From positions 1-27,467 of the forward strand of contig JASLIH010000060.1 in NCBI GenBank assembly GCA_030152105.1: DNA of 27,467 nt. The letters run 5' to 3'. Under the pieces are notes generated by a model. It was not told the DNA's origin, did not search any database, and saw nothing but the letters and a program-made list of their open reading frames with translations. Source of the DNA: Actinomycetes bacterium. Lineage in GTDB: Bacteria; Actinomycetota; CALGFH01. The translations under genes were made by a program, and so were the position numbers. Shown in pieces: positions 14,641 through 21,673 of this stretch (positions within the stretch are counted from its first letter, which is position 1; each line of letters begins with the position of its first letter).

Positions 14641-15296
14641 AAGCGGTGGTGCTCGACTTCGGCGGGCCGGTGCTGCTGACCCCGTTCGAACGGCTGCCGG
14701 CGCTGGAGCGCTCGCTGGGCCTGCCGCCGGGGACCTTCGGCTGGCGGGGGCCGTTCGACCCGGCCGCCGACCCGCTGTGGCGGTCGATGCAGGCCGGGGA
14801 GCTGAGCGAGCCGGCCTACTGGGCGAGCCGGGCCGCCGAGGTGGCGGCGGTCTCAGGCCACGACGGGGTGCGGGCCATGATGGCCCGGCTGTTCGACGGC
14901 CCCGAGGACGAGCTGGTCCGGCCCCAGGCCCGGGCGCTGGTGGCCGCGGCCAGGGCGGCCGGGCTCCAGACGGCCGTGCTCACCAACGACCTGTACGACT
15001 TCCACGACCAGGCATGGATCGAGCGGATGGGGGTCCTGGCCGAGATCGGCTGCGTGGTCGACGCCTCCCGCCACGGCACCCGCAAGCCCGAGCCGGCCGC
15101 CTACCGGCTGGTCCTGGACCGCCTCGGCGTCGCCGCCGACCAGGCGGTGCTGGTCGACGACCAGCCGGCCAACACCGCCGGGGCCGAGGCGGCCGGGATG
15201 GCGGCCGTCTGGTTCGACGTCACCCGCCCCGACGACAGCTACGACAGGGTCCGCCAGGTCATCGGCCTGGCCGGCAACGGAGGGACGCACCCATGA
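14637..15296 (+). CDS. HAD-superfamily hydrolase, paralogue of the protein at 225
   Basis: This 219-residue protein has motif I VVLDFGG with nucleophile Asp7 and Gly9 at the +2 position, motif II LTND near 115-118, motif III Lys150 (RKPEP) and motif IV LVDDQPAN with Asp174 and Asp175. It shares PPGT-x2-WRGP, DPLWR and QAGEL with the HAD protein at 225, so both are members of one narrow subfamily. It sits inside the lower pathway operon, coupled on both sides by 4-base overlaps. Classical meta-pathway operons have no HAD enzyme, so it is a candidate for removing phosphate from a phosphorylated pathway compound. The substrate is not known. Confidence 0.85.
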   Translation: MKAVVLDFGGPVLLTPFERLPALERSLGLPPGTFGWRGPFDPAADPLWRSMQAGELSEPAYWASRAAEVAAVSGHDGVRAMMARLFDGPEDELVRPQARALVAAARAAGLQTAVLTNDLYDFHDQAWIERMGVLAEIGCVVDASRHGTRKPEPAAYRLVLDRLGVAADQAVLVDDQPANTAGAEAAGMAAVWFDVTRPDDSYDRVRQVIGLAGNGGTHP

Positions 15297-16729
15297 GCGC
15301 GCTGGTCGAGATCCCGCATGTGATCGACGGGGAGGAGCGGCCGGCGGCCGACGGGCGCACCTTCGAGTCGGTCAACCCGGCCACCGAGGCGGTCTGGGCC
15401 CGGGTCGCCCGGGGGTCGGCCGCCGACGCCGACGCGGCCGTCGGGGCCGCCCGGCGCGCCTTCGACACCGGCCCGTGGCCGCGGACGGCCCCGGCCGAGC
15501 GCGCGAGAGCCCTGCACCGCCTGGCCGGCCTGATCGAGGCCGAGGCGGCCGAGCTGGGCCGGCTGGACTCGACCGACATGGGCAAGCCGATCCGCCAGGC
15601 CCGCGACAACGACGCGCACCGGGCCGCCCTCAACTTCCGCTTCTTCGCCGACTACGCCGCCCTGGCCACCGACGAGGCCCTGCCCTCGCCGACCGGCCAC
15701 CACGTCTACACCCGGCACGAGCCGGCCGGGGTGGCCGCGGCCATCTCCCCCTGGAACTTCCCCCTCATGCTGGCCAGCTGGAAGGTCGCCCCGGCCCTGG
15801 CCTTCGGGAACACCGTGGTCCTCAAGCCGGCCGAGCAGTCCCCGGCGTCGTGTCACCGCCTCGGCCTGCTGGCCGGCCAGGCCGGCCTGCCGCCGGGGAC
15901 GCTCAACGTCGTCCAGGGGTTCGGCCCGGGCGAGGCCGGCCAGGCCCTGACCGAGCACCCGGGGGTCGACCTGGTCACCTTCACCGGCGAGTCGGCCACC
16001 GGCCGGGCCATCCTGGCCGCCGGCGCCCCCACCCTGAAGCGGGTCAGCTTCGAGCTCGGCGGCAAGGGCGCCAACCTGGTCTTCGCCGACGCCGACCTGG
16101 CCAACGCGGTCGACTGGTCGCTGCGGGCCATCTTCCTCAACGCCGGCCAGGTCTGCCTGTCCGGCTCCCGGCTGTACGTCCAGCGGCCGGTCTACGAGGA
16201 GTTCCTGGACCGCTTCGTGGCCGGCGCCGAGGCCATGCGCCTTGGCGACCCGCTGGACGAGGCCACCGAGGTCGGGCCCCTGTCGTCCCGCGAGCACTGG
16301 GAGAAGGTCACCGGCTACCTGGACCTGGCCGCCGCCGAGGGGGCCAAGGTCCGCACCGGCGGCCGCGGCGACGGCTGGTGGGTCCGGCCGACCGTGCTGG
16401 TCGACGTCCGCCAGGACATGGCCGTCTGCCGCGAGGAGATCTTCGGCCCGGTGGTGGTGGTCCAGCCGTTCGACACCGACGAGGAGGCCGTGGCCCTGGC
16501 CAACGACTCGCCCTACGGCCTCAACGCGATGGTCTTCACCGAGAGCCTGCGCCGCGCCCACCGGGTCGCGGCCGCCGTCCGGGCCGGCACCATCTGGGTC
16601 AACTGCTTCTTCGTCCGCGACCTGCGGGCCCCGTTCGGGGGCTACAAGGACTCGGGCATCGGCCGCGAGGGCGGCAGCTACAGCCGCGAGTTCTTCACCG
16701 AGGCCAAGGCAGTGGTCATGCAGTTGTGA
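15293..16729 (+). CDS. dmpC: 2-hydroxymuconic semialdehyde dehydrogenase (aldehyde dehydrogenase family)
   Basis: The 478-residue NAD(P)-dependent aldehyde dehydrogenase has all family hallmarks: SPWNFPLM with Asn155, VVLKPAEQSP, FELGGKGANLVF with general base Glu254, NAGQVCLSGSRL with nucleophile Cys288, and EEIFGPVVVV near the C-terminal third. The ending FVRDLRAPFGGYKDSGIG with GGSYSREFFTEAK is typical of the hydroxymuconic/5-carboxymethyl-2-hydroxymuconic semialdehyde branch. It oxidises the ring-cleavage semialdehyde to 2-hydroxymuconate, feeding the tautomerase. It is the last gene of the operon, started by an ATGA overlap. A homologous substrate such as carboxymethyl-hydroxymuconate cannot be excluded from sequence alone. 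Confidence 0.9.
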   Translation: MSALVEIPHVIDGEERPAADGRTFESVNPATEAVWARVARGSAADADAAVGAARRAFDTGPWPRTAPAERARALHRLAGLIEAEAAELGRLDSTDMGKPIRQARDNDAHRAALNFRFFADYAALATDEALPSPTGHHVYTRHEPAGVAAAISPWNFPLMLASWKVAPALAFGNTVVLKPAEQSPASCHRLGLLAGQAGLPPGTLNVVQGFGPGEAGQALTEHPGVDLVTFTGESATGRAILAAGAPTLKRVSFELGGKGANLVFADADLANAVDWSLRAIFLNAGQVCLSGSRLYVQRPVYEEFLDRFVAGAEAMRLGDPLDEATEVGPLSSREHWEKVTGYLDLAAAEGAKVRTGGRGDGWWVRPTVLVDVRQDMAVCREEIFGPVVVVQPFDTDEEAVALANDSPYGLNAMVFTESLRRAHRVAAAVRAGTIWVNCFFVRDLRAPFGGYKDSGIGREGGSYSREFFTEAKAVVMQL

Positions 16730-16826
16730 CGGACGGCACACCGGGGCTGTGCGGCAGAGCACTGCCGCCGCCGGCCCTGGAGCGGAGCATGGTCGCGACA
16801 CCAGCAATCTGAAGAAGGTAGTCACC

Positions 16827-17399
16827 ATGCGACCTGTCCGCATCCTGCTCGTGGCCATCGCGCTGCTCGCGGTCGGCCTCACCGGCTGGGCGTTCGGCAC
16901 CCGTGGCGGCGGGTACTCGGCGCCCGAGGTCAGCCCCACCGCCACCACCGCCGCACCCCAGGTCGAGCCCGCGGCAGCCCCGGTTCCCGCTCCGGCCCCG
17001 GTCGAGGACGCGCCTGAGCCTCCCAAGGCGGGCGGCACCCCGGATGACACCGCCCCGCCGGCTCAGCGGCCGCGGATCCTCGGCTTCGGCAGCGAGCCGG
17101 TCCTGCCAACGGAAGGTGCGTTCTGGCAGCTGCCCTCCGGGGCCGGCCTCCTCACCATGGTGCTCGACGCCCCCCACGCCACGAGGGTCGAGTTCTGGCT
17201 CACCCCGGCCGGCAGCGGCGTCAGCGACCTGTCGCACAAGATCGGCCAGGACACCAACGGCCGCGACGGCTGGCTGTTCAACTGGCACTACCCGAGCGAG
17301 CCGCTCCTGGGCCACCTGACCGTCAGGGCCATCGGGCCCGGCGGCACCGCCGAGAAGACGGTCGGCCTCTACCACCCCACCCCCGGCGAGCAGCCCTGA
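16827..17399 (+). CDS. Secreted or membrane-anchored protein with Pro/Ala linker and beta-rich domain
   Basis: The 190-residue product begins with a basic start followed by a hydrophobic segment at about residues 5-24 (ILLVAIALLAVGLTGWAF), a signal anchor or uncleaved signal peptide. A low-complexity Pro/Ala/Thr linker covers about residues 30-75. The remainder, with alternating hydrophobic residues and segments such as LLTMVLDAPHATRVEFWLTP and HLTVRAIGPGGTAEKTVGLY, looks like an immunoglobulin-like beta-sandwich, as in extracytoplasmic binding modules. No enzyme motif is visible. Start is ATG with GAAGAAGG just upstream, in a 97-base gap after the aldehyde dehydrogenase, so it is probably its own unit. 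Function is unknown. Confidence 0.75.
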   Translation: MRPVRILLVAIALLAVGLTGWAFGTRGGGYSAPEVSPTATTAAPQVEPAAAPVPAPAPVEDAPEPPKAGGTPDDTAPPAQRPRILGFGSEPVLPTEGAFWQLPSGAGLLTMVLDAPHATRVEFWLTPAGSGVSDLSHKIGQDTNGRDGWLFNWHYPSEPLLGHLTVRAIGPGGTAEKTVGLYHPTPGEQP

Positions 17400-17417
17400 A
17401 CCAGCCCGAACGGCACC

Positions 17418-17441
17418 GGGCCGCGGCGTGCGCCGCGGCCC
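17418..17441. terminator. GC-rich hairpin between convergent genes (probable bidirectional terminator)
   Basis: A perfect 10-base stem, GGGCCGCGGC paired with GCCGCGGCCC around a GTGC loop, fills the gap between the stop at 17399 and the opposing stop at 17448. There is no T-run, as is usual in high-GC actinobacterial terminators. Confidence 0.75.
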
Positions 17442-17447
17442 TCGCCG

Positions 17448-19112
17448 TCACTGACGGCCCAGGTACTGGTGGACGAGCTGCACCGCGACGGCGCCCTCGC
17501 CGACGGCCGAGGCGACCCGCTTGACCGAGCGGTGGCGGACGTCCCCGGCGGCGAACACGCCGGGGATGCTGGTCTCCAGCAGCAGCGGCGGCCGTTCCAG
17601 GGGCCAGCCGGCCGGCATCCCGCCGGGGCCGAGGAGGTCGTGGCCGGTCAGGATGTAGCCGCGGTCATCTCGCTCCACCCCGGCCAGCCAGTCGGTCCGG
17701 GGCTCGCCCCCGATCATCACGAACAGGGCCGCCGCCGGCACCTCCTCGATCGTCCCGGTGTCCCGGTGGCGCAGGACCAGGCCCTCCAGCCGGTGGCTGC
17801 CGAGCCCGCCGACCACCTGGGTGCCCAGCCGCACGGCCACGTTCGGGGCCTGCTCGATCTCCTGGATCAGGTAGTCGGACATGCTCTTGGCCAGGTCGGG
17901 CCCTCGGACCAGCAGGGTCACCGAGGCGGCGTACTTGGCCAGGTGGAGCGCGGCCTGGCCGGCCGAGTTGCCGGCCCCGACCACGAACACGTCCTGGCCC
18001 TCCATGGCCCTGGCCTCGGCCCCGGCCGCCCCGTAGAACACCCCGGCCCCGACCAGTGCCTCCAGCTCGGGCACGCCCAGGCGCCGCCAGGCGATGCCCG
18101 AGGCCACCACCACCGCTCCGGCGGCGACCTGGCCGCCGTCCGACAGCCGGACCAGGCGCCGGTCCCCGTCGGCCCGCAGCCCGGTCGCCTTCTGGGCCAG
18201 GACCAGGTTGGCCCCGAACAGCCAGGCCTGCTCCAGCGCCCGGTTGGCCAGGTCACCCCCGCCGATCCCGCGCGGGAAGCCCAGGTAGTTGCGGATCATG
18301 GCCGAGGTGCCGGCCTGCCCGCCGACCACCTGCGGCTCCACCACCAGGGTGTCCAGGCCCTCGGAGGCGGCGTAGACGGCCCCGGCCAGCCCGGCCGGCC
18401 CGGCCCCGACGATCACCAGGTCATAGGAGTCGGCCGCCGGCCTGGTCCCGAACCCGAGCGCCTCGGCCAGCTCGGCGTTGGAGGGGTCGACGAACACCTG
18501 GCCGCTGTGGAACAGCACCACCGGCAGCCGCGAGCCGTCCTCGCCGGCCTCCTCCAGCAGCCGCCGGCCGGCGGCCGTCTCCGCCTGGTACCAGCCGTGG
18601 GGGATGCCCATCCGGGTCAGCATGTCGCGCAGCTCGTGCGAGCGGGTCCCCCAGCGCGGCCCGACGATCCGGATCCCCTCGAAGCTGGGCCCCCGCGACG
18701 GCACCCAGTCGGCCAGGACCTGGCTGATCGGCAGGTCCAGGAAGCGGGCCACCGGCAGCCAGGGCTCGAACAGGTAGGTGTCGATCTGCCCGAGGGTCAT
18801 GGCCCGCACGGCCGGGTTGGCCGGCGTCCACTCCCGCCGCCCGACCAGCAGCACCCGCTTGGCGGTCGGGTGCAGGTCGTGGGCCCGGCACAGGAACTGC
18901 ACCCCCGGCAGCGCTTCCATCTTCTGCCCGGCCACCACCAGGGCGACCTCCTCGCCCCGCCGGGCCAGCTCGGCCAGCGCCTCAAGGGCCGCCCCGGGCG
19001 CGCCCTCGGTGACGATCCGGTGGTCGCCCCCGAACCGCCGCTCCAGGTCCCCGGCGAGCGCCTCCAGCACCCGCGGGCGGTCGTCGACCAGGAACAGGAT
19101 CGGCTGGCTCAT
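17448..19112 (-). CDS. Degenerate receiver domain fused to thioredoxin-reductase-like FAD oxidoreductase
   Basis: Counting from the ATG at 19112, the 554-residue product has a receiver-like domain at about 1-125 and a thioredoxin-like segment at about 140-220 (FEGIRIVGPRWGTRSHELRDML). An FAD/NAD(P)-binding oxidoreductase of the thioredoxin-reductase class follows (VIVGAGPAGLAGAVYAASEG; VFVVGAGNSAGQAALHLA; GVFAAGDVRHRSVKRVASAVGEG). Family relatives are annotated as fused response regulator/thioredoxin-disulfide reductases. Here the phospho-acceptor Asp position reads Gly62 (VVAGQKM) and the conserved Lys reads Glu116 (FEPW), so phosphorylation is unlikely. The CxxC redox pair is absent, as in other members of this branch. 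GTG at 19118 is an alternative start. It follows the dehydrogenase gene by about 37 bases on the same strand and may be co-transcribed. Confidence 0.85.
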   Translation of the reverse strand: MSQPILFLVDDRPRVLEALAGDLERRFGGDHRIVTEGAPGAALEALAELARRGEEVALVVAGQKMEALPGVQFLCRAHDLHPTAKRVLLVGRREWTPANPAVRAMTLGQIDTYLFEPWLPVARFLDLPISQVLADWVPSRGPSFEGIRIVGPRWGTRSHELRDMLTRMGIPHGWYQAETAAGRRLLEEAGEDGSRLPVVLFHSGQVFVDPSNAELAEALGFGTRPAADSYDLVIVGAGPAGLAGAVYAASEGLDTLVVEPQVVGGQAGTSAMIRNYLGFPRGIGGGDLANRALEQAWLFGANLVLAQKATGLRADGDRRLVRLSDGGQVAAGAVVVASGIAWRRLGVPELEALVGAGVFYGAAGAEARAMEGQDVFVVGAGNSAGQAALHLAKYAASVTLLVRGPDLAKSMSDYLIQEIEQAPNVAVRLGTQVVGGLGSHRLEGLVLRHRDTGTIEEVPAAALFVMIGGEPRTDWLAGVERDDRGYILTGHDLLGPGGMPAGWPLERPPLLLETSIPGVFAAGDVRHRSVKRVASAVGEGAVAVQLVHQYLGRQ

Positions 19113-19149
19113 GCCCACGATCGTCCCACGGACGGGCCCGGCGGTCCGT

Positions 19150-20055
19150 TCAGCTGGCCGACCAGCCGTCGGGGCTGGAGGATCGGAGGTAGGTGGCCAG
19201 CTCGCTGAGGTCGTGGTCGGCGAGGCCGGCGGCGACGGCGGCCTGCACCACCCGGCGGTTGGTGGCCGCCTGCTCCATCGGGGTGCCGGTCTGGGCGGCC
19301 AGGGCCAGGATCAGGTCCAGGTCCTTGTCCACCAGGTCGAGGCTGAAGGCGACAGGGGGCTGGCCGGGGTGCTCGAACGCCTCCCGCTTGTAGTGGACGA
19401 AGGGGGCGGCGATGACGCTGGCGGCGAACACCTCGTAGGCGGCCTCGCGGGCCACCCCGGCCCGCTCGGCCAGGACCAGGCCCTCGGCCAGGGCCAGGTT
19501 GAGGCCGTGCAGGACCGAGTTCACGGTCAGCTTCACCACCGCCCCCGACCCCAGCTCGCCGACGTGGAAGATCTGCTTGGCCAGGGGGTTGAGGACCGGA
19601 CGGACCCGCGCCAGCACGGCCTCGTCGCCGCCGGCCATGATGGTCAGCTGGCCGGCCTCGACGGTGGAGACGCTGCCCGAGACGGGGGTGTCGAGCAGGA
19701 ACGCCTCTCGGGCCTCGACCAGGGGCCGCAGGCGGTGCACGGTGCCCGGGTCGATGGTGCTGGACTCGCAGACGACGGTGTCCGGCTGGAGACCGGCCAC
19801 GATCCCGTCGTGGCCGGTGTAGGCGGCCCCGACGGCGGCGTCGTCGGCCAGGGAGCTGAGCACCACCTGGGCGCCCTCGGCGGCCTCGCGGGCGGTGGCG
19901 GCCACGGCCGCCCCGGTGGCCTCGGCGACGGCCTCGGCCTTGGGCCGGGTCCGGTTGAACACCACCACCTCGACCCCGGCCCGGCGCAGCGTGCCGACCA
20001 TGGCCCCGCCCATGCGCCCGGCCCCGATGACCGCGACCCTTTGCCCCCTGTTCAT
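19150..20055 (-). CDS. NAD(P)-dependent beta-hydroxyacid dehydrogenase (3-hydroxyisobutyrate dehydrogenase-like)
   Basis: This 301-residue protein opens with the Rossmann motif AVIGAGRMGGAMV (residues 8-20). A NRTRPKA segment after the second strand favours NADP(H). The substrate-binding signature DTPVSGSVSTVEAG lies at 122-135, and the catalytic Lys175 is in GSGAVVKLTVNSV. The C-terminal helical domain is typical. Enzymes of this family oxidise or reduce beta-hydroxyacids such as 3-hydroxyisobutyrate or tartronate semialdehyde; a related branch reduces imines. The substrate here is unknown. The GGGAGAG ribosome site precedes the ATG at 20055, ten bases after the SDR stop, so it is fourth in a leftward operon that begins at 23037. 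Confidence 0.88.
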   Translation of the reverse strand: MNRGQRVAVIGAGRMGGAMVGTLRRAGVEVVVFNRTRPKAEAVAEATGAAVAATAREAAEGAQVVLSSLADDAAVGAAYTGHDGIVAGLQPDTVVCESSTIDPGTVHRLRPLVEAREAFLLDTPVSGSVSTVEAGQLTIMAGGDEAVLARVRPVLNPLAKQIFHVGELGSGAVVKLTVNSVLHGLNLALAEGLVLAERAGVAREAAYEVFAASVIAAPFVHYKREAFEHPGQPPVAFSLDLVDKDLDLILALAAQTGTPMEQAATNRRVVQAAVAAGLADHDLSELATYLRSSSPDGWSAS

Positions 20056-20065
20056 GTCTCTCCCT

Positions 20066-20770
20066 CTAGAGCAGCAGCCAGCCCCCGTCGACGGCCAGGT
20101 TGACGCCGTTCACCGACCGGTTCTCGAGCAGGAACACGACCGCCCCGACCACGTCCTCCATGGTCACCAGCCGCCCCGACGGGGTCCGGGCCCGCACCGG
20201 GGCCAGGGCGGCCTCGCCCTTGGCGCTCCAGTATGGGCTGTCGCCGACGATGCCGGGGTGGATGGCGTTGCAGCGGATCGGGGCGAGCTCGACGGCCAGG
20301 GAGTGGACCAGCCCGGTGACCCCGCCGTTGACCGTCGAGACCATGGTCGAGCCCGGGTACGGGCGGTCCTTGGCCCGCCCCCCGAACAGGAGCACCGCGC
20401 CGTCGGCGTCCATCCGGGGGGCCAGCCGGTGGACGGTCTCGGCGTAGCCGACCAGCTTCAGGGTGGCCAGGCGGGTCGCGCCCTCCAGGTCGAAGGAGTG
20501 GACCTTGTTCTCGTCCCGCTCGATCGCGGCCAGGACCAGGTGGCCGACCCGCTCGATCCCGGCCAGGCAGCCGGCCAGCTGGCCGGGCTCGGCCAGGTCG
20601 AGGGCGATGCCCCTGGCGTTGCCGCCGACGTCGGCGGCCGCGGCCTCGGCCCGCTGCTGGTCGCGGCCGGACAGCACGACCTCGCGGCCCTGGCCGGCGT
20701 AGTGGCGTGCCACCTCGAGGCCCAGCCCGCGGGTCCCCCCGATGACGACGACCGCTCCCGGCTCCGGCAT
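20066..20770 (-). CDS. Atypical short-chain dehydrogenase/reductase lacking the catalytic triad
   Basis: The 234-residue product has an intact nucleotide-binding start (VVVIGGTRGLGLEVARHYA) and classical SDR end (EDVVGAVVFLLENRSVNGVNLAVDGG). However, the catalytic positions are altered: the usual strand ending with the active Ser reads VLLFGGRAKDR, and the YxxxK segment aligns to Val144-S-T-V-Asn148. It is therefore an SDR-fold protein that may bind NAD(P) without classical Ser-Tyr-Lys catalysis, or use other residues. The ATG has AAAGGA upstream. It lies between the bicupin and the beta-hydroxyacid dehydrogenase, so it is probably part of the same catabolic route. The alignment is by eye. 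Confidence 0.8.
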   Translation of the reverse strand: MPEPGAVVVIGGTRGLGLEVARHYAGQGREVVLSGRDQQRAEAAAADVGGNARGIALDLAEPGQLAGCLAGIERVGHLVLAAIERDENKVHSFDLEGATRLATLKLVGYAETVHRLAPRMDADGAVLLFGGRAKDRPYPGSTMVSTVNGGVTGLVHSLAVELAPIRCNAIHPGIVGDSPYWSAKGEAALAPVRARTPSGRLVTMEDVVGAVVFLLENRSVNGVNLAVDGGWLLL

Positions 20771-20782
20771 GGCTGCTTCCTT

Positions 20783-21673
20783 TCAGGCGAGGGCGTCGCG
20801 CAGGTAGTCCCAGTCGCGGGTGAAGCGGTAGGAGTGGCGGGCCGGCGGCTGCGGGGCCTGGGTCTCCAGCCAGCGCACCGGCCGGTCGGCCGGGTTGGAG
20901 AACCCGTGCACGCAGCCGACCCCGGCCCAGGCGACGTCGCCGGGCCGCAGCCGGTGCACCTCGCCGTCGAAGCTGGCGTCCACCTCTCCCTCCAGGACCA
21001 GGTAGGTCTCCTCCAGCGGGTGGTCGTGGGTGCCGGCCATCCCGCCGGGCTCGTACTGGACCATGAACATCGTCTGGAGCTGGGCCCCGAGGTCGCTGTC
21101 GACCATCATCTTCACGGTGATGCCGCTGTAGACCAGCAGGGCGGTGCGCATGCTGGCCGAGACGGCGAGCTGGTCCTGGGTCTGGCGGCGGGGGTCCATG
21201 TTGGCCGGGTCGATGTGCCCGAAGGACCGGGTCCGGGGGTCGCGGACGTCGACCGCGACCGGGGTGGTGGCGGCCAGGGGCGGGACGAAGAAGGTGTCGT
21301 CGTCGAACCGGGCCCGCGGCTGGGGGGCGCACATGTCGGCCCAGCGGGCCGGCTCCGGCCCCGGGTTGCGGGCGGCGTGGGCCACCCCCACCGGGACCAG
21401 CCCGTAGTCGCCCGGCCCGAGCTCCACCGACCCCTCGGCGGTGTCCAGGACCAGGCGGCCCTCGAGCATGAACACGCTCTGCTCGAAGGAGTGGACGTGG
21501 GCGTCGAGGCGGCCGCCGGCCGCAAGGGCGCAGAGCCCGAACCCGGTGTGGGCGGCCCCGGCAGCCTCGCCGACCACCGCCCACCGGGTGAACCCCTGGC
21601 TGCGGCCGGCGAACGGCCCGGGCACCACCAGCTCCGATTCGGCGGCCCTGGCGACGAGGTGCCGTCCGGTCAT
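20783..21673 (-). CDS. Bicupin metalloprotein, ureidoglycine aminohydrolase-like
   Basis: This 296-residue protein has two cupin barrels. The first has HVHSFEQSVFMLEG followed by PVGVAHAARN, giving a His-x-His, Glu, His metal set. The second has HDHPLEETYLVLEG followed by GVGCVHGFSN, likewise intact. Total length and two-barrel layout resemble (S)-ureidoglycine aminohydrolase (UGHY, allantoin pathway) and also bicupin dioxygenases, so the reaction is uncertain. Neighbouring genes do not include allantoinase or allantoate amidohydrolase, so a purine role is not established. The ATG at 21673 overlaps the amidohydrolase stop as ATGA, placing the two enzymes in consecutive steps or a complex. Confidence 0.78.
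   Translation of the reverse strand: MTGRHLVARAAESELVVPGPFAGRSQGFTRWAVVGEAAGAAHTGFGLCALAAGGRLDAHVHSFEQSVFMLEGRLVLDTAEGSVELGPGDYGLVPVGVAHAARNPGPEPARWADMCAPQPRARFDDDTFFVPPLAATTPVAVDVRDPRTRSFGHIDPANMDPRRQTQDQLAVSASMRTALLVYSGITVKMMVDSDLGAQLQTMFMVQYEPGGMAGTHDHPLEETYLVLEGEVDASFDGEVHRLRPGDVAWAGVGCVHGFSNPADRPVRWLETQAPQPPARHSYRFTRDWDYLRDALA

Noticed and set aside
16736..16752. GCACA-N7-TGTGC hairpin after the aldehyde dehydrogenase as a terminator
   Set aside because: The stem is only five bases with a seven-base loop and no T-run, too weak to call; transcription may still end somewhere in this 97-base gap.
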